This document shows positions 7,428 through 15,760 of a stretch of 64,000 bases of DNA, one piece after another (the first letter of the stretch is position 1; the number at the start of each line of letters is the position of its first letter). The position numbers and the translations under genes were made by a program. Origin of the DNA: Dokdonella sp041395345 (lineage in GTDB: Bacteria; Pseudomonadota; Gammaproteobacteria; Xanthomonadales; Rhodanobacteraceae); NCBI RefSeq assembly GCF_041395345.1, contig NZ_JAWLAR010000005.1:168127-232126 (forward strand), in the 5' to 3' direction. The notes under the pieces were generated by a model. That model saw only the letters and a list, made by a program, of their open reading frames with translations, was not told where the DNA came from and ran no database searches.

Positions 7428-10400
7428 ATGCCTTCATTCAATCTATCTTCGTGGGCGCTGCGCAACCAGGCACTGGTGCTCTATTCGATCATCCTGCTGG
7501 CGGTTGTCGGCATCTGGTCCTATCGCAGTCTCGGTCAGGCCGAGGATCCACCCTTCACCTTCAAGGTGATGGTCGTGCAAACCCAATGGCCCGGCGCCAC
7601 GGCCAGGGAAGTCTCGGACAAGATCACCGAAACGCTGGAGAAAAAACTGCAGGAGATCCCCGATCTGGATTTCCTGCGCAGCTATTCGCGCCCGGGCGAA
7701 TCGCAGATCTTCTTCGTGGTCAAGGATTCCATCGACCCGCATCGCGTGCCTGACGTCTGGTATCAGGTGCGCAAGAAGGTGAGTGACGTCCGCTATTCGT
7801 TGCCGAGCGACATCCGCGGACCGTTCTTCAACGACGAGTTCGGCGATACCTTCGGCAACATCTACGCCCTGACCGGCGAAGGATTCGACGACGCCGACCT
7901 GCGCGACTATGCCGAACGCATCAAGCTGGAGTTGTTGCGCGTTCCGAACGTGGCCAAGATCGAGCTCATTGGTCGCCAGGATCCCAAGATCTATGTCGAA
8001 GCGTCGAATGCGAAACTGGCCACGCTTGGCGTCACCTTTCTCGAATTGCAGCAGACGCTTGCGGCGCAGAACGCCGTAGTCGCGGGCGGCAGCTTCGAAA
8101 CCGAGACGGACCGGATCTATCTGCGCACGACCGGCGCACTGGATTCCATCGAGGCCATTCGCGAACTGAGCATTCGCGGCAACAACGGACGTCTGTTCCG
8201 GCTGGGCGACATCGCCGAGGTCAAGCGCGGCTTCGTGGATCCGCCGCAGCCGCGCATGCGCTACCTCGGCACCGAGGCGATCGGCATTGCGGTTTCGATG
8301 CGCAAGGGCGGCGACATCATCGAACTCGGGCATCAACTCGAAGCCGCTACGGCGCAGATTGCCCGAACCCTTCCGGTAGGTCTGGACCTGCACAAGGTCG
8401 CCGATCAGCCTGCGGCCGTGCGCAACTCGGTAGGCGAGTTCGTGCGCACCCTGAGCGAGGCCGTGATCATCGTCCTGCTGGTCAGCTTCTTCTCGCTCGG
8501 CCTGCGTAGCGGATTCGTGGTTGCGGTGTCGATTCCGCTCGTGCTGGCGATGACATTCGCAGCGATGAACTACTTCGACATCGGCCTGCACAAGATCTCC
8601 CTTGGAGCACTCGTGCTCGGACTTGGCCTGCTTGTCGACGACGCGATCATTGCCGTCGAAATGATGTCGATCAAGATGGAACAAGGCATGGATCGGGCCA
8701 GCGCCGCGGCATTCGCCTATACATCGACCGCATTTCCGATGCTGACCGGAACCCTCGTGACCGCAGCGGGATTCCTGCCGATTGCAACGGCAAAATCCGG
8801 CACCGGCGAATATACGAGAGCAATCTTCGAAGTCGTCACCATCGCCCTGCTGCTGTCCTGGATTGCCGCCGTGGTCTTCATTCCGTATCTGGGCTTCAAG
8901 CTGCTGCCGGATCCGCATGCCGAGGTCGATGCGGGCTCGCGCGGCCCGGTCGCCGCACGAATTCACGCCTTGCGCAGCCGCCTGCCGGCCTGGCTGGGCG
9001 GCATCGGCAAGCACCCGACGCAGGCATCGAACGACCCCTACGCGACGCTGTTCTATCGCCGCTTCCGCGGTCTGGTCGACAGCTGCGTCAGACATCGCTT
9101 CCTGGTCATCGCTACCACGGTCGTCATCTTCGGCCTGGCCATCTTCGGTTTTCGTTTCGTGCAGCAGCAGTTCTTCCCGAACTCCACGCGGCCAGAACTG
9201 CTGGTCGATCTCAAGCTCAGCGAAGGCTCGTCCCTGAACGCCACCGAGGCGGAAGTGATCAAGCTGGAAGCCTGGCTGGCCAAGCGCCCCGAACTGGAAA
9301 ACTATGTCAGCTACGTGGGTTCGGGTTCACCGCGGTTCTATCTGCCGCTCGACCAGCAGTTGCCTCAGGCGAGCTTTGCCCAGTTCGTCCTGCTGACCCA
9401 TGGCAAGGAAGAGCGGGAGGCCCTGCGCAATGACCTGCTGCGCCTGTTCGAGGGCGATTTCCCCACCCTGCGCGCACGCGTGATCCGGCTCGAGAACGGC
9501 CCGCCGGTCGGCTATCCGCTGCAATACCGCGTTTCAGGCCAGGAGATCGGCACGATCCGCGAGCTGGCACGCAAGGTTGCCGATGTCCTGCGCAAGAATC
9601 CCGATGTACGCAATGTGAATCTCGACTGGGAGGAGCCGAGCAAGGTGATTCGCCTGTCGATCGACCAGGACCGGGCGCGCGTGCTCGGGGTCACTTCCGA
9701 AGACGTCGCCAACTTCATGCAGAGTTCGCTCAATGGCGTGCCGATCGCAACCTATCGCGAACGCGACCAGCTGATTGGCGTGCTCCTGCGCGGAACGGCC
9801 GAAGAACGAGCCAGGCTCAGCCTGCTGAAGAGCCTCGCGGTGCCGACTGCATCCGGAAAGAGCGTGCCGCTCGGACACATCGCCACCATCGAGTACGGCT
9901 TCGAGGAAGGCATCATCTGGCGGCGTGACCGGCTGCCCACGGTGACCGTGCGCGCCGACATCGAAGGTTCGAGACAACCGGCCAGCGTGAACGCCGTGAT
10001 CGAACCGGAGCTGGCCTCGATACGCGCCGACCTGCCTCTGGGCTACCGCCTGGTGACCGGGGGCGCTGTCGAGGAATCGGCCAAGGGCCAGGGTTCGGTC
10101 AATGCAGGCATTCCCTTGTTCCTGATCGTTGTCTTCAGCGTCCTCATGCTGCAGTTGCGCAGCTTTCAACGGGTCTTGCTGGTCGTCCTGACGGCACCGC
10201 TGGGACTGATCGGCGTGGTCCTGTTCCTGCTCGTGTTCCAGGTGCCGTTCGGCTTCGTGGCCATGCTCGGCACGATCGCGATGTTCGGCATGATCATGCG
10301 CAACTCGGTCATCCTGGTCGACCAGATCGAACACGATATCGCCGACGGCATCGAAGCCTGGGATGCCGTGGTTGGCGCAACCGTACGCCGCTTCCGGCCG

Positions 10401-10616
10401 ATCGTCCTGACCGCTGCGGCCGCCATCCTGGCCATGATCCCGCTTTCGCGCAGCGCGTTCTTCGGGCCCATGGCGGTTGCCATCATGGGTGGCCTGACCG
10501 TGGCGACGGCATTGACCCTGTTTTTTCTACCCGCCCTGTACGCAGCCTGGTTCCGAATCAAGCCCGCAGCCGGCCCTGATCCGGCCTTGGCTTCGCAATT
10601 GCATGGTGGGGATTGA
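7428..10616 (+). CDS. RND multidrug efflux pump, inner-membrane transporter
   Basis: A 1062-residue HAE1/AcrB-type resistance-nodulation-division transporter of full length. TM1 is at residues about 15-32, followed by the large periplasmic porter loop. TM2-TM6 (about 340-480) include GALVLGLGLLVDDAIIAVE, with the paired Asp residues of the TM4 proton relay. A second porter loop follows, and the C-terminal TM block (about 890-1040) ends FFLPALYAAWF. ATG 7428 has GAGAG upstream. It exports drugs or toxic metabolites with the adaptor encoded upstream. Substrates are unknown. It is probably repressed by the divergent TetR protein. Confidence 0.94.
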   Translation: MPSFNLSSWALRNQALVLYSIILLAVVGIWSYRSLGQAEDPPFTFKVMVVQTQWPGATAREVSDKITETLEKKLQEIPDLDFLRSYSRPGESQIFFVVKDSIDPHRVPDVWYQVRKKVSDVRYSLPSDIRGPFFNDEFGDTFGNIYALTGEGFDDADLRDYAERIKLELLRVPNVAKIELIGRQDPKIYVEASNAKLATLGVTFLELQQTLAAQNAVVAGGSFETETDRIYLRTTGALDSIEAIRELSIRGNNGRLFRLGDIAEVKRGFVDPPQPRMRYLGTEAIGIAVSMRKGGDIIELGHQLEAATAQIARTLPVGLDLHKVADQPAAVRNSVGEFVRTLSEAVIIVLLVSFFSLGLRSGFVVAVSIPLVLAMTFAAMNYFDIGLHKISLGALVLGLGLLVDDAIIAVEMMSIKMEQGMDRASAAAFAYTSTAFPMLTGTLVTAAGFLPIATAKSGTGEYTRAIFEVVTIALLLSWIAAVVFIPYLGFKLLPDPHAEVDAGSRGPVAARIHALRSRLPAWLGGIGKHPTQASNDPYATLFYRRFRGLVDSCVRHRFLVIATTVVIFGLAIFGFRFVQQQFFPNSTRPELLVDLKLSEGSSLNATEAEVIKLEAWLAKRPELENYVSYVGSGSPRFYLPLDQQLPQASFAQFVLLTHGKEEREALRNDLLRLFEGDFPTLRARVIRLENGPPVGYPLQYRVSGQEIGTIRELARKVADVLRKNPDVRNVNLDWEEPSKVIRLSIDQDRARVLGVTSEDVANFMQSSLNGVPIATYRERDQLIGVLLRGTAEERARLSLLKSLAVPTASGKSVPLGHIATIEYGFEEGIIWRRDRLPTVTVRADIEGSRQPASVNAVIEPELASIRADLPLGYRLVTGGAVEESAKGQGSVNAGIPLFLIVVFSVLMLQLRSFQRVLLVVLTAPLGLIGVVLFLLVFQVPFGFVAMLGTIAMFGMIMRNSVILVDQIEHDIADGIEAWDAVVGATVRRFRPIVLTAAAAILAMIPLSRSAFFGPMAVAIMGGLTVATALTLFFLPALYAAWFRIKPAAGPDPALASQLHGGD

Positions 10617-10687
10617 AGAGCGCAAGGCTTGATCCCGTTCTTCCCCAACGCACGCCTGCTCAGAGCAGGCTTCCACAAGAGGCCACC

Positions 10688-11071
10688 ATGGGTCACGCAT
10701 CCCGAATTTTTCCGGACAGAAAGCCGCGCGACGCGGAAGACTGGTCGCTGCGCATGGCGCAACGCGCGCTGTCGGCGCTGCTTGAAGGCAGCCGACGCCC
10801 GACCAGTATCCGGATCGCCGATCTGCGCAGCTCGGCCATTTCAGCGATGTCCGCACTGTCCGTGGACGACCGCGGACTGATCGCGGCGTGGCTGGGCCTG
10901 CAATTGCTCAACGCCTCCGCCAGTGAGCAGGCGCATGTTCTTGCCTCCCTGACCCGAATCGATGGACCGCTGACCATCGCGGTGCGGGAAAAGCGATCAC
11001 TCGCCCTGGCCCGATTCGGCCAGGCGGCCTCGCAGCCGGAGCGCGTGCTCGGATGCTCCCGTTCCGCATGA
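10688..11071 (+). CDS. Small hypothetical protein
   Basis: A 127-residue frame with ATG 10688 preceded by AGAGG at proper spacing. The sequence is basic and helical (SLRMAQRALSALLEG, LIAAWLGLQLLNASASEQ) and lacks a signal peptide, membrane segment or recognisable motif. It lies between the RND pump and the pcm-like gene, both on the same strand. I do not recognise the family. Existence is moderately supported by the ribosome site, by the gene-sized gap it fills and by sensible amino-acid composition. Confidence 0.55.
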   Translation: MGHASRIFPDRKPRDAEDWSLRMAQRALSALLEGSRRPTSIRIADLRSSAISAMSALSVDDRGLIAAWLGLQLLNASASEQAHVLASLTRIDGPLTIAVREKRSLALARFGQAASQPERVLGCSRSA

Positions 11072-11159
11072 CGGCCCGCGTGGACAGCCGCACGGAAGTT
11101 TGCCGCTCGACGGCATACCTTCTATGCTTTCGCCCCTTTTTTCATCATTCCGGATGGTC

Positions 11160-11822
11160 ATGATGTCACCGAATCTTGAGCAGGCCCGCGACAACATGGT
11201 CGAAAACCAGATTCGCACCTGGGAAGTACTCGACCCGCGCGTGCTGGAAGTCCTTGGCCGCGTGCAGCGCGAGAACTTTGTGCCGGAGCGCTATCGCAAG
11301 ATGGCCTTCGTCGATGTCGAGCTGCCCCTGGGACATGGCGAAGTCATGATGAAGCCGGTCATCGAAGGCCGTGTCCTGCAGGCGCTGGCGATCGAATCCG
11401 GACAGCGCGTGCTCGAAATCGGCACCGGATCGGGCTTCCTGAGTGCCTGCCTTGCCGAGCTGGGCGGCGATGTGCTCAGCCTGGAAATCCATGCTGATCT
11501 CGCCGAGCGCGCCATCAACAACCTCGCCAACGCCGGAATTTCCGGGGTCAAGGTGGAAATCTGCGATGCCCTGACAAAATTTGAAACCATTGAGGCCTTT
11601 GACTGCATCGTACTGACTGGCGCGGTTTTCGCACTGCCTGATCGACTGCGGGCCTGGGTCAAGCCCGGGGGCCGGCTGTTTGCGATCAGCGGCGAGTCCC
11701 CGGCCATGCAGGCCTTATTGCACACGCGGGTCGATGCGGGCCACTGGCACACTGAGAGCCTGTTCGAAACCGATATTCCGTACCTGACCCATGCTTCGCC
11801 TCCACGCAGGTTCACGCTGTAG
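11160..11822 (+). CDS. pcm: Protein-L-isoaspartate O-methyltransferase family protein
   Basis: About 220 residues. Adjacent ATGs at 11154, 11160 and 11163 all leave the family N-terminus intact (NLEQARDNMVENQIRTWEVL). The SAM-binding motif I is VLEIGTGSGFLSACLAEL, preceded by the substrate-side segment RENFVPERY...MAFVDVELPLGHGE. The family uses SAM to methylate isoaspartyl residues in damaged proteins. This shorter subgroup next to tolC is common in Xanthomonads and may not have been tested for that activity. It is 41 bp before the tolC gene and probably cotranscribed with it. Confidence 0.85.
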   Translation: MMSPNLEQARDNMVENQIRTWEVLDPRVLEVLGRVQRENFVPERYRKMAFVDVELPLGHGEVMMKPVIEGRVLQALAIESGQRVLEIGTGSGFLSACLAELGGDVLSLEIHADLAERAINNLANAGISGVKVEICDALTKFETIEAFDCIVLTGAVFALPDRLRAWVKPGGRLFAISGESPAMQALLHTRVDAGHWHTESLFETDIPYLTHASPPRRFTL

Positions 11823-11863
11823 GCAAGCCTGGGGCAGACATTGCAAACCCCGAGGATGATTCC

Positions 11864-13249
11864 ATGATCCGTACCCGTTCCCTGTCGCTTGCACTGGCCA
11901 TTGGCCTTGGCTCGGTAGCCTCGCTGGCCCATGCCGATGATCTGATCCAGATCTACGGCGAAGCGCGCAATTCCGATCCGCAGCTCGCAGGTGCCGAGGC
12001 GACCCGCAACGCCACCAGCGAAAATGTCGATCAGGCGCGATCGGCCTTGCTGCCGCAGATCAACGCATCGCTCGACTACCAGCGCTCGCACGGATCAAGC
12101 ACCGGCCCGCAGTTCGTGACCAATGAAGATGGCACGCAAAGCCTCATCAATGTGACCTCGTCGAGCACATCCTATGGGCGCACGCTGAGTGGCCGACTGG
12201 ACCAGAGCATCCTGGACCTGAGTCGATGGGCAGACTTGTCCTCGGCGAAATCGACGGCAAAGGCCGGCGATGCCACCTACCACGCGGCCGAACAGGACTT
12301 GTTGCTGCGCGTGGCCACCGCCTATTTCGAAGTGCTCACGGCCGAGGATGCGCTGATCTTCGACCAGGCCAACGAACAGGCCCTGGCCAGGCAGCTCGAG
12401 CAGGCGCAGCAGCGATTCGAAGTCGGTCTTTCGGCCATTACCGACGTCAATGACGCCAAGGCACAGCACGATACTGCCGTGGCCAACGTGATCGTTTCCC
12501 AGAATACCGTCGAAGACACCAAGGAAGCACTGCGCCAGTTGACCAACAAGCAGCCAGGCGAGCTCAAGAAACTGCGCAACAAGCTGCCTCTGGACCGGCC
12601 GAATCCGGAAGATCCGGAAAACTGGGTAGCCGTTGCGATCGAGCAGAACCCGAACCTGGACTCGCTCTCCAACCAGGTCGATGCGGCCAACGCCAACATC
12701 AATTCGGCCCGCTCCGGCCATTTGCCGACCTTGAATGGGCAAATCCTCTACTCCAAGGCGCCCACCTGGAGCGACAACAGTGCTTCCAGCTTCAACGACG
12801 CTTTCCATACCAACAGTGACCGTTGGTCGACAACGGTTGGCCTGAGCCTCAACGTGCCGATTTTCAGCGGCGGCTATACCCAGTCTCGGGTACGCCAGTC
12901 CATCTACAACCGTGATGCAGCGCAGGATCAGTACGAACAGCGCAAGCGCCTGGTTGAACGCAACACGCGCAGCAGCTACCGCGCAGTCATTGCGGGCGCC
13001 AGCGAAGTCGAGGCGACCGAGCAGGCCGTGCTGTCGGCGCAGAGTTCACTCGACGCGACTCAGGCCGGCTACGAAGTGGGCACGCGCACCATCGTCGACG
13101 TCCTGATCAGCCAGCGCCAGTTGCTCTCGGCGCAAAGTAGCTATTCACGCGCGCGCCACGCATTCGTCCTCAACGGCCTGCGCCTGAAGACGGCAGCCGG
13201 CATTATCGAGGTCAGCGATCTCGAAGCGGTCAATGCATTGCTTGAGTAA
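11864..13249 (+). CDS. tolC: TolC family outer-membrane efflux channel
   Basis: A 461-residue TolC-family protein. Residues 1-24 are a signal peptide (SLAHA-DD). Two tandem outer-membrane efflux protein repeats follow: the first covers about residues 25-225 (QIYGEARNSDPQLAGAEATR... ARSALLPQINASLDY), the second about 245-450 (NPNLDSLSNQVDAANANINSARSGHLPTL, LSLNVPIFSGGYTQSRVRQS). The length matches TolC. It forms the trimeric exit duct for RND pumps or type I secretion. The pump encoded 1.2 kb upstream is a plausible partner, although the pcm-tolC-waaA order suggests the housekeeping TolC. Confidence 0.93.
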   Translation: MIRTRSLSLALAIGLGSVASLAHADDLIQIYGEARNSDPQLAGAEATRNATSENVDQARSALLPQINASLDYQRSHGSSTGPQFVTNEDGTQSLINVTSSSTSYGRTLSGRLDQSILDLSRWADLSSAKSTAKAGDATYHAAEQDLLLRVATAYFEVLTAEDALIFDQANEQALARQLEQAQQRFEVGLSAITDVNDAKAQHDTAVANVIVSQNTVEDTKEALRQLTNKQPGELKKLRNKLPLDRPNPEDPENWVAVAIEQNPNLDSLSNQVDAANANINSARSGHLPTLNGQILYSKAPTWSDNSASSFNDAFHTNSDRWSTTVGLSLNVPIFSGGYTQSRVRQSIYNRDAAQDQYEQRKRLVERNTRSSYRAVIAGASEVEATEQAVLSAQSSLDATQAGYEVGTRTIVDVLISQRQLLSAQSSYSRARHAFVLNGLRLKTAAGIIEVSDLEAVNALLE

Positions 13250-13251
13250 CC

Positions 13252-13345
13252 GGGAATCGAGAACAGAAAATCGGGAATGGGTTAAAAGCGAAGCGGAAGC
13301 TCGAAGCGTGCGCTCCGGCGATTCCCTATTGCCTATTCCCCGCTC
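13252..13345. repeat. Degenerate inverted GGGAAT repeat pair (element B) at the waaA 3' end
   Basis: The left arm (13253-13279) carries GGGAATCGAGAACAG and ATCGGGAATGGG. The right arm (13319-13345) carries CGATTCCCTATTGCCTATTCCCCGCTCTC, the inverted form. About 40 bp lie between them. The right arm overlaps the end of waaA, whose last codons GAG-AGC-GGG-GAA-TAG read straight through the repeat. It sits between convergent tolC and waaA. Confidence 0.7.
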
Positions 13346-14607
13346 TCAAGCACTTTCTCGACAATCTTGAGAGTGCGCTCGACGGCGCCGCGTTCGCGCT
13401 CCAGCACGGCCTGGGCGGAGTGGCCCATGGCCGTGCGCTCATCCGGGTTGGCCAGCAGTCGCACGACCGCGGCACCCAGTTCAGCGGCATTGCCCACGCG
13501 CAACACGGCATGCGCGTCAATCAGGCTGGCCGCCACTTCCTCGGTGTTGAAAGTATGCGGCCCGACGATTACCGGCTTGCCAAGAGCGGCCGGCTCAAGC
13601 AGGTTGTGCCCACCGATCGGCTCGAGGCTGCCGCCGACAAAGGCAATATCCGAGGCGGCGTAGAACTGCATCAGTTCACCCATCGCGTCGATCACGAAAC
13701 ACTGGCACAGATCATTGGCGCTTCCGTCCTCACTGCGGATACGGGTGGAGAACCCGAGTGATCGGCAGGAACTGGCCACCGGCCTGAAACGCTCCGGATG
13801 ACGTGGCGCAATCAGCAACAGGGCATCCGGGAACCGTTGCAGGATGGCCGAGTGCGCCTTGAGTACGGGCAATTCCTCGCCCTCGTGCGTACTCGCAGCG
13901 ATCCAGACCGGGCGCCGTGAGCCCCAGGATTCGCGCATCTGCGCGCCCGTCCGGGCGAGGCTGGCCGGCACCGACAGGTCGAACTTTAGATTGCCGATGA
14001 CACTGAGTCGATTCTCGACCGCGCCCAGTTTGCGCAGCCTCTCGGCATCGATCGGCGATTGCGCGGCCACGAAACTGGCGCACTGGATGGCCCGCCGGGC
14101 CAGAGGCCGGACCGGCCCGTATCCGCGCAGGCTGCGCTCGGACAAGCGGGCATTGGTGACGACAACCGGAATCGATCGTTCGCGACAGGTGATGAACAGG
14201 TTGGGCCAGATCTCGGTTTCCATGATGACCGCGAATCGGGGTTTGATGCGATCGAGAAAGCGTTTCACCGATGCCGGCAGGTCGTAGGGCAGATAGACAT
14301 GGAATACGCGGTCACCGAACAGTTTCTGCACGCGTTCGGATCCGGTCGGGGTCACCGTGGTGACCACCATTTGCGCATCCGGATAAGTCCGCATGAGCGA
14401 CTCGATCAACGGCACGGCGGCATTCACCTCGCCCACCGAGACTGCGTGCACCCAGCTGCTGTTGCTGAAACCGGGTGCCGGGAAGAATCCGAAACGCTCC
14501 TTCCAGCGCGACAGGTAGCGCCGATATCGCAGACCACGTGCGGCCAGGCGATACAGGATCACCGGCGTCAGCAGGTACATGGTCAGCGTGTAAATCAAGC
14601 GCAGCAC
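13333..14607 (-). CDS. waaA: 3-deoxy-D-manno-octulosonic acid (Kdo) transferase
   Basis: A 424-residue protein of normal WaaA length. It has an N-terminal membrane anchor (LIYTLTMYLLTPVILYRLAARG) followed by the GT30 domain: WVHAVSVGEVNAAVPLI, TVTPTGSERVQKLF, HVYLPYDLP, VIMETEIWPNLF. The C-terminal nucleotide-sugar half carries WIAASTHEGEE, IAPRHPERF, FVGGSLEPIGGHNLLEPAALG and GPHTFNT. It transfers Kdo from CMP-Kdo to lipid IVA at the cytoplasmic face of the inner membrane. The stop codon lies within an intergenic GGGAATAG repeat, so the last residues ESGE appear repeat-derived. Confidence 0.96.
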   Translation of the reverse strand: MLRLIYTLTMYLLTPVILYRLAARGLRYRRYLSRWKERFGFFPAPGFSNSSWVHAVSVGEVNAAVPLIESLMRTYPDAQMVVTTVTPTGSERVQKLFGDRVFHVYLPYDLPASVKRFLDRIKPRFAVIMETEIWPNLFITCRERSIPVVVTNARLSERSLRGYGPVRPLARRAIQCASFVAAQSPIDAERLRKLGAVENRLSVIGNLKFDLSVPASLARTGAQMRESWGSRRPVWIAASTHEGEELPVLKAHSAILQRFPDALLLIAPRHPERFRPVASSCRSLGFSTRIRSEDGSANDLCQCFVIDAMGELMQFYAASDIAFVGGSLEPIGGHNLLEPAALGKPVIVGPHTFNTEEVAASLIDAHAVLRVGNAAELGAAVVRLLANPDERTAMGHSAQAVLERERGAVERTLKIVEKVLESGE

Positions 14608-14795
14608 GAATGGTCTCTCTGTTGACGGAAAGCCGACACCGGCATTTCCCGATCTCCCGATCCCGCCTGGTCAGCGACCGTCAGGGTCGGTCCGACCGCG
14701 ATGCAGACGCTGCGACCAGGGCAGCAGCAACATGTGGAAAGCCTCGCAGTATAGGGCGCATAGGCAGAAACGGACCCTGCCGCCATAATCGGGCA

Positions 14796-15725
14796 ATGAC
14801 TTCTCCGACTCCTCCCTTCCGCCTGAGCCTGCTCGGCCCGACCCACTGGCCAGCCTGGATCGGCCTTGGCCTGCTCTGGCTGCTGGCCCGGCTTCCGTAT
14901 TCGCAGCTGATGCGAACGGGCCGCGGGCTGGGCTGGTTGTTCGCACGGATCCCGGGCTCGCGCCGACGCATTGCGCGGCGCAATATCGAACTGTGCTTCC
15001 CGGAGCTGTTGCCTGCCGATCGTGAACGGATGCTCGAGCAGAGTCTGCGCGACGTCGGCTTGATGCTGGTCGAGTTCGCGCTGGCCTGGATGGGATCGCA
15101 CAAGGCCATAGCGCGCGTTCCCGTGCGCATTGAAGGTCTGCAGCACCTCAAGACCGCCGGGGAAGAAGGCCGCGGCGTATTGCTGACCGGCGCGCATTTT
15201 TCGCACCTCGAGCTGGCCGGACGCCTGCTTGTCGAACATGCCGGCGTGGAGCTGGCCGGCATGTACCGCGAGCACGGGGATGCCGCATTCGAATGGGCGA
15301 TCCGGCGCGCACGCTCGCACTATGCGGCGACCATGTTCAACAAGAACGAGGTTCGCGCCTGCGTGCGCTACATGCGCGGCGGAGGGCGCATCTGGTACGC
15401 ACCCGACCAGGACATGCGCGGCAAGGACACCGTGTTCGTGCCGTTCTTCGGCGTACCTGCATCGACCCTGACCGCCACCCACCACCTCGCAAGGCTGTCG
15501 GGCGCGCGAGTGATTCCGTTTTTTCATCGTCGCCTGCCCGAAGGCGGATACGCCCTGCGCCTGGAGGCTCCGCTGGCGGACTTTCCCGGAGAGGATGTGG
15601 AAGTCGATACGGCCAGGGTCAATGCAGCGATCGAGCGCATGGCGCGCGAAGCGCCGACCCAGTACCTCTGGATACATCGGCGCTTCAAGAGTCGACCCGA
15701 GGGGCAGCCGCTGCTGTATCGTTAG
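14796..15725 (+). CDS. lpxL: Lipid A biosynthesis lauroyl/myristoyl-type acyltransferase
   Basis: A 309-residue LpxL/HtrB family acyltransferase. ATG 14796 is chosen because family similarity begins there; the upstream open frame overlaps the waaA promoter. It has an N-terminal membrane segment (WPAWIGLGLLWLLARLP), the catalytic HX4E motif in GAHFSHLELAGR, the downstream block YREHGDAAFEWAIRRAR, the APDQDMRGKDTVFVPFFG substrate motif, and the C-terminal YLWIHRRFKSRP. It adds a secondary acyl chain to Kdo-lipid A. It is divergent from waaA across a 188-bp spacer. The chain length it prefers cannot be told from sequence, so lpxL rather than lpxM is a judgement. Confidence 0.9.
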   Translation: MTSPTPPFRLSLLGPTHWPAWIGLGLLWLLARLPYSQLMRTGRGLGWLFARIPGSRRRIARRNIELCFPELLPADRERMLEQSLRDVGLMLVEFALAWMGSHKAIARVPVRIEGLQHLKTAGEEGRGVLLTGAHFSHLELAGRLLVEHAGVELAGMYREHGDAAFEWAIRRARSHYAATMFNKNEVRACVRYMRGGGRIWYAPDQDMRGKDTVFVPFFGVPASTLTATHHLARLSGARVIPFFHRRLPEGGYALRLEAPLADFPGEDVEVDTARVNAAIERMAREAPTQYLWIHRRFKSRPEGQPLLYR

Positions 15726-15760
15726 GACAACCTTTGTTTCGGCTTCGGGGAGTGGCTGCA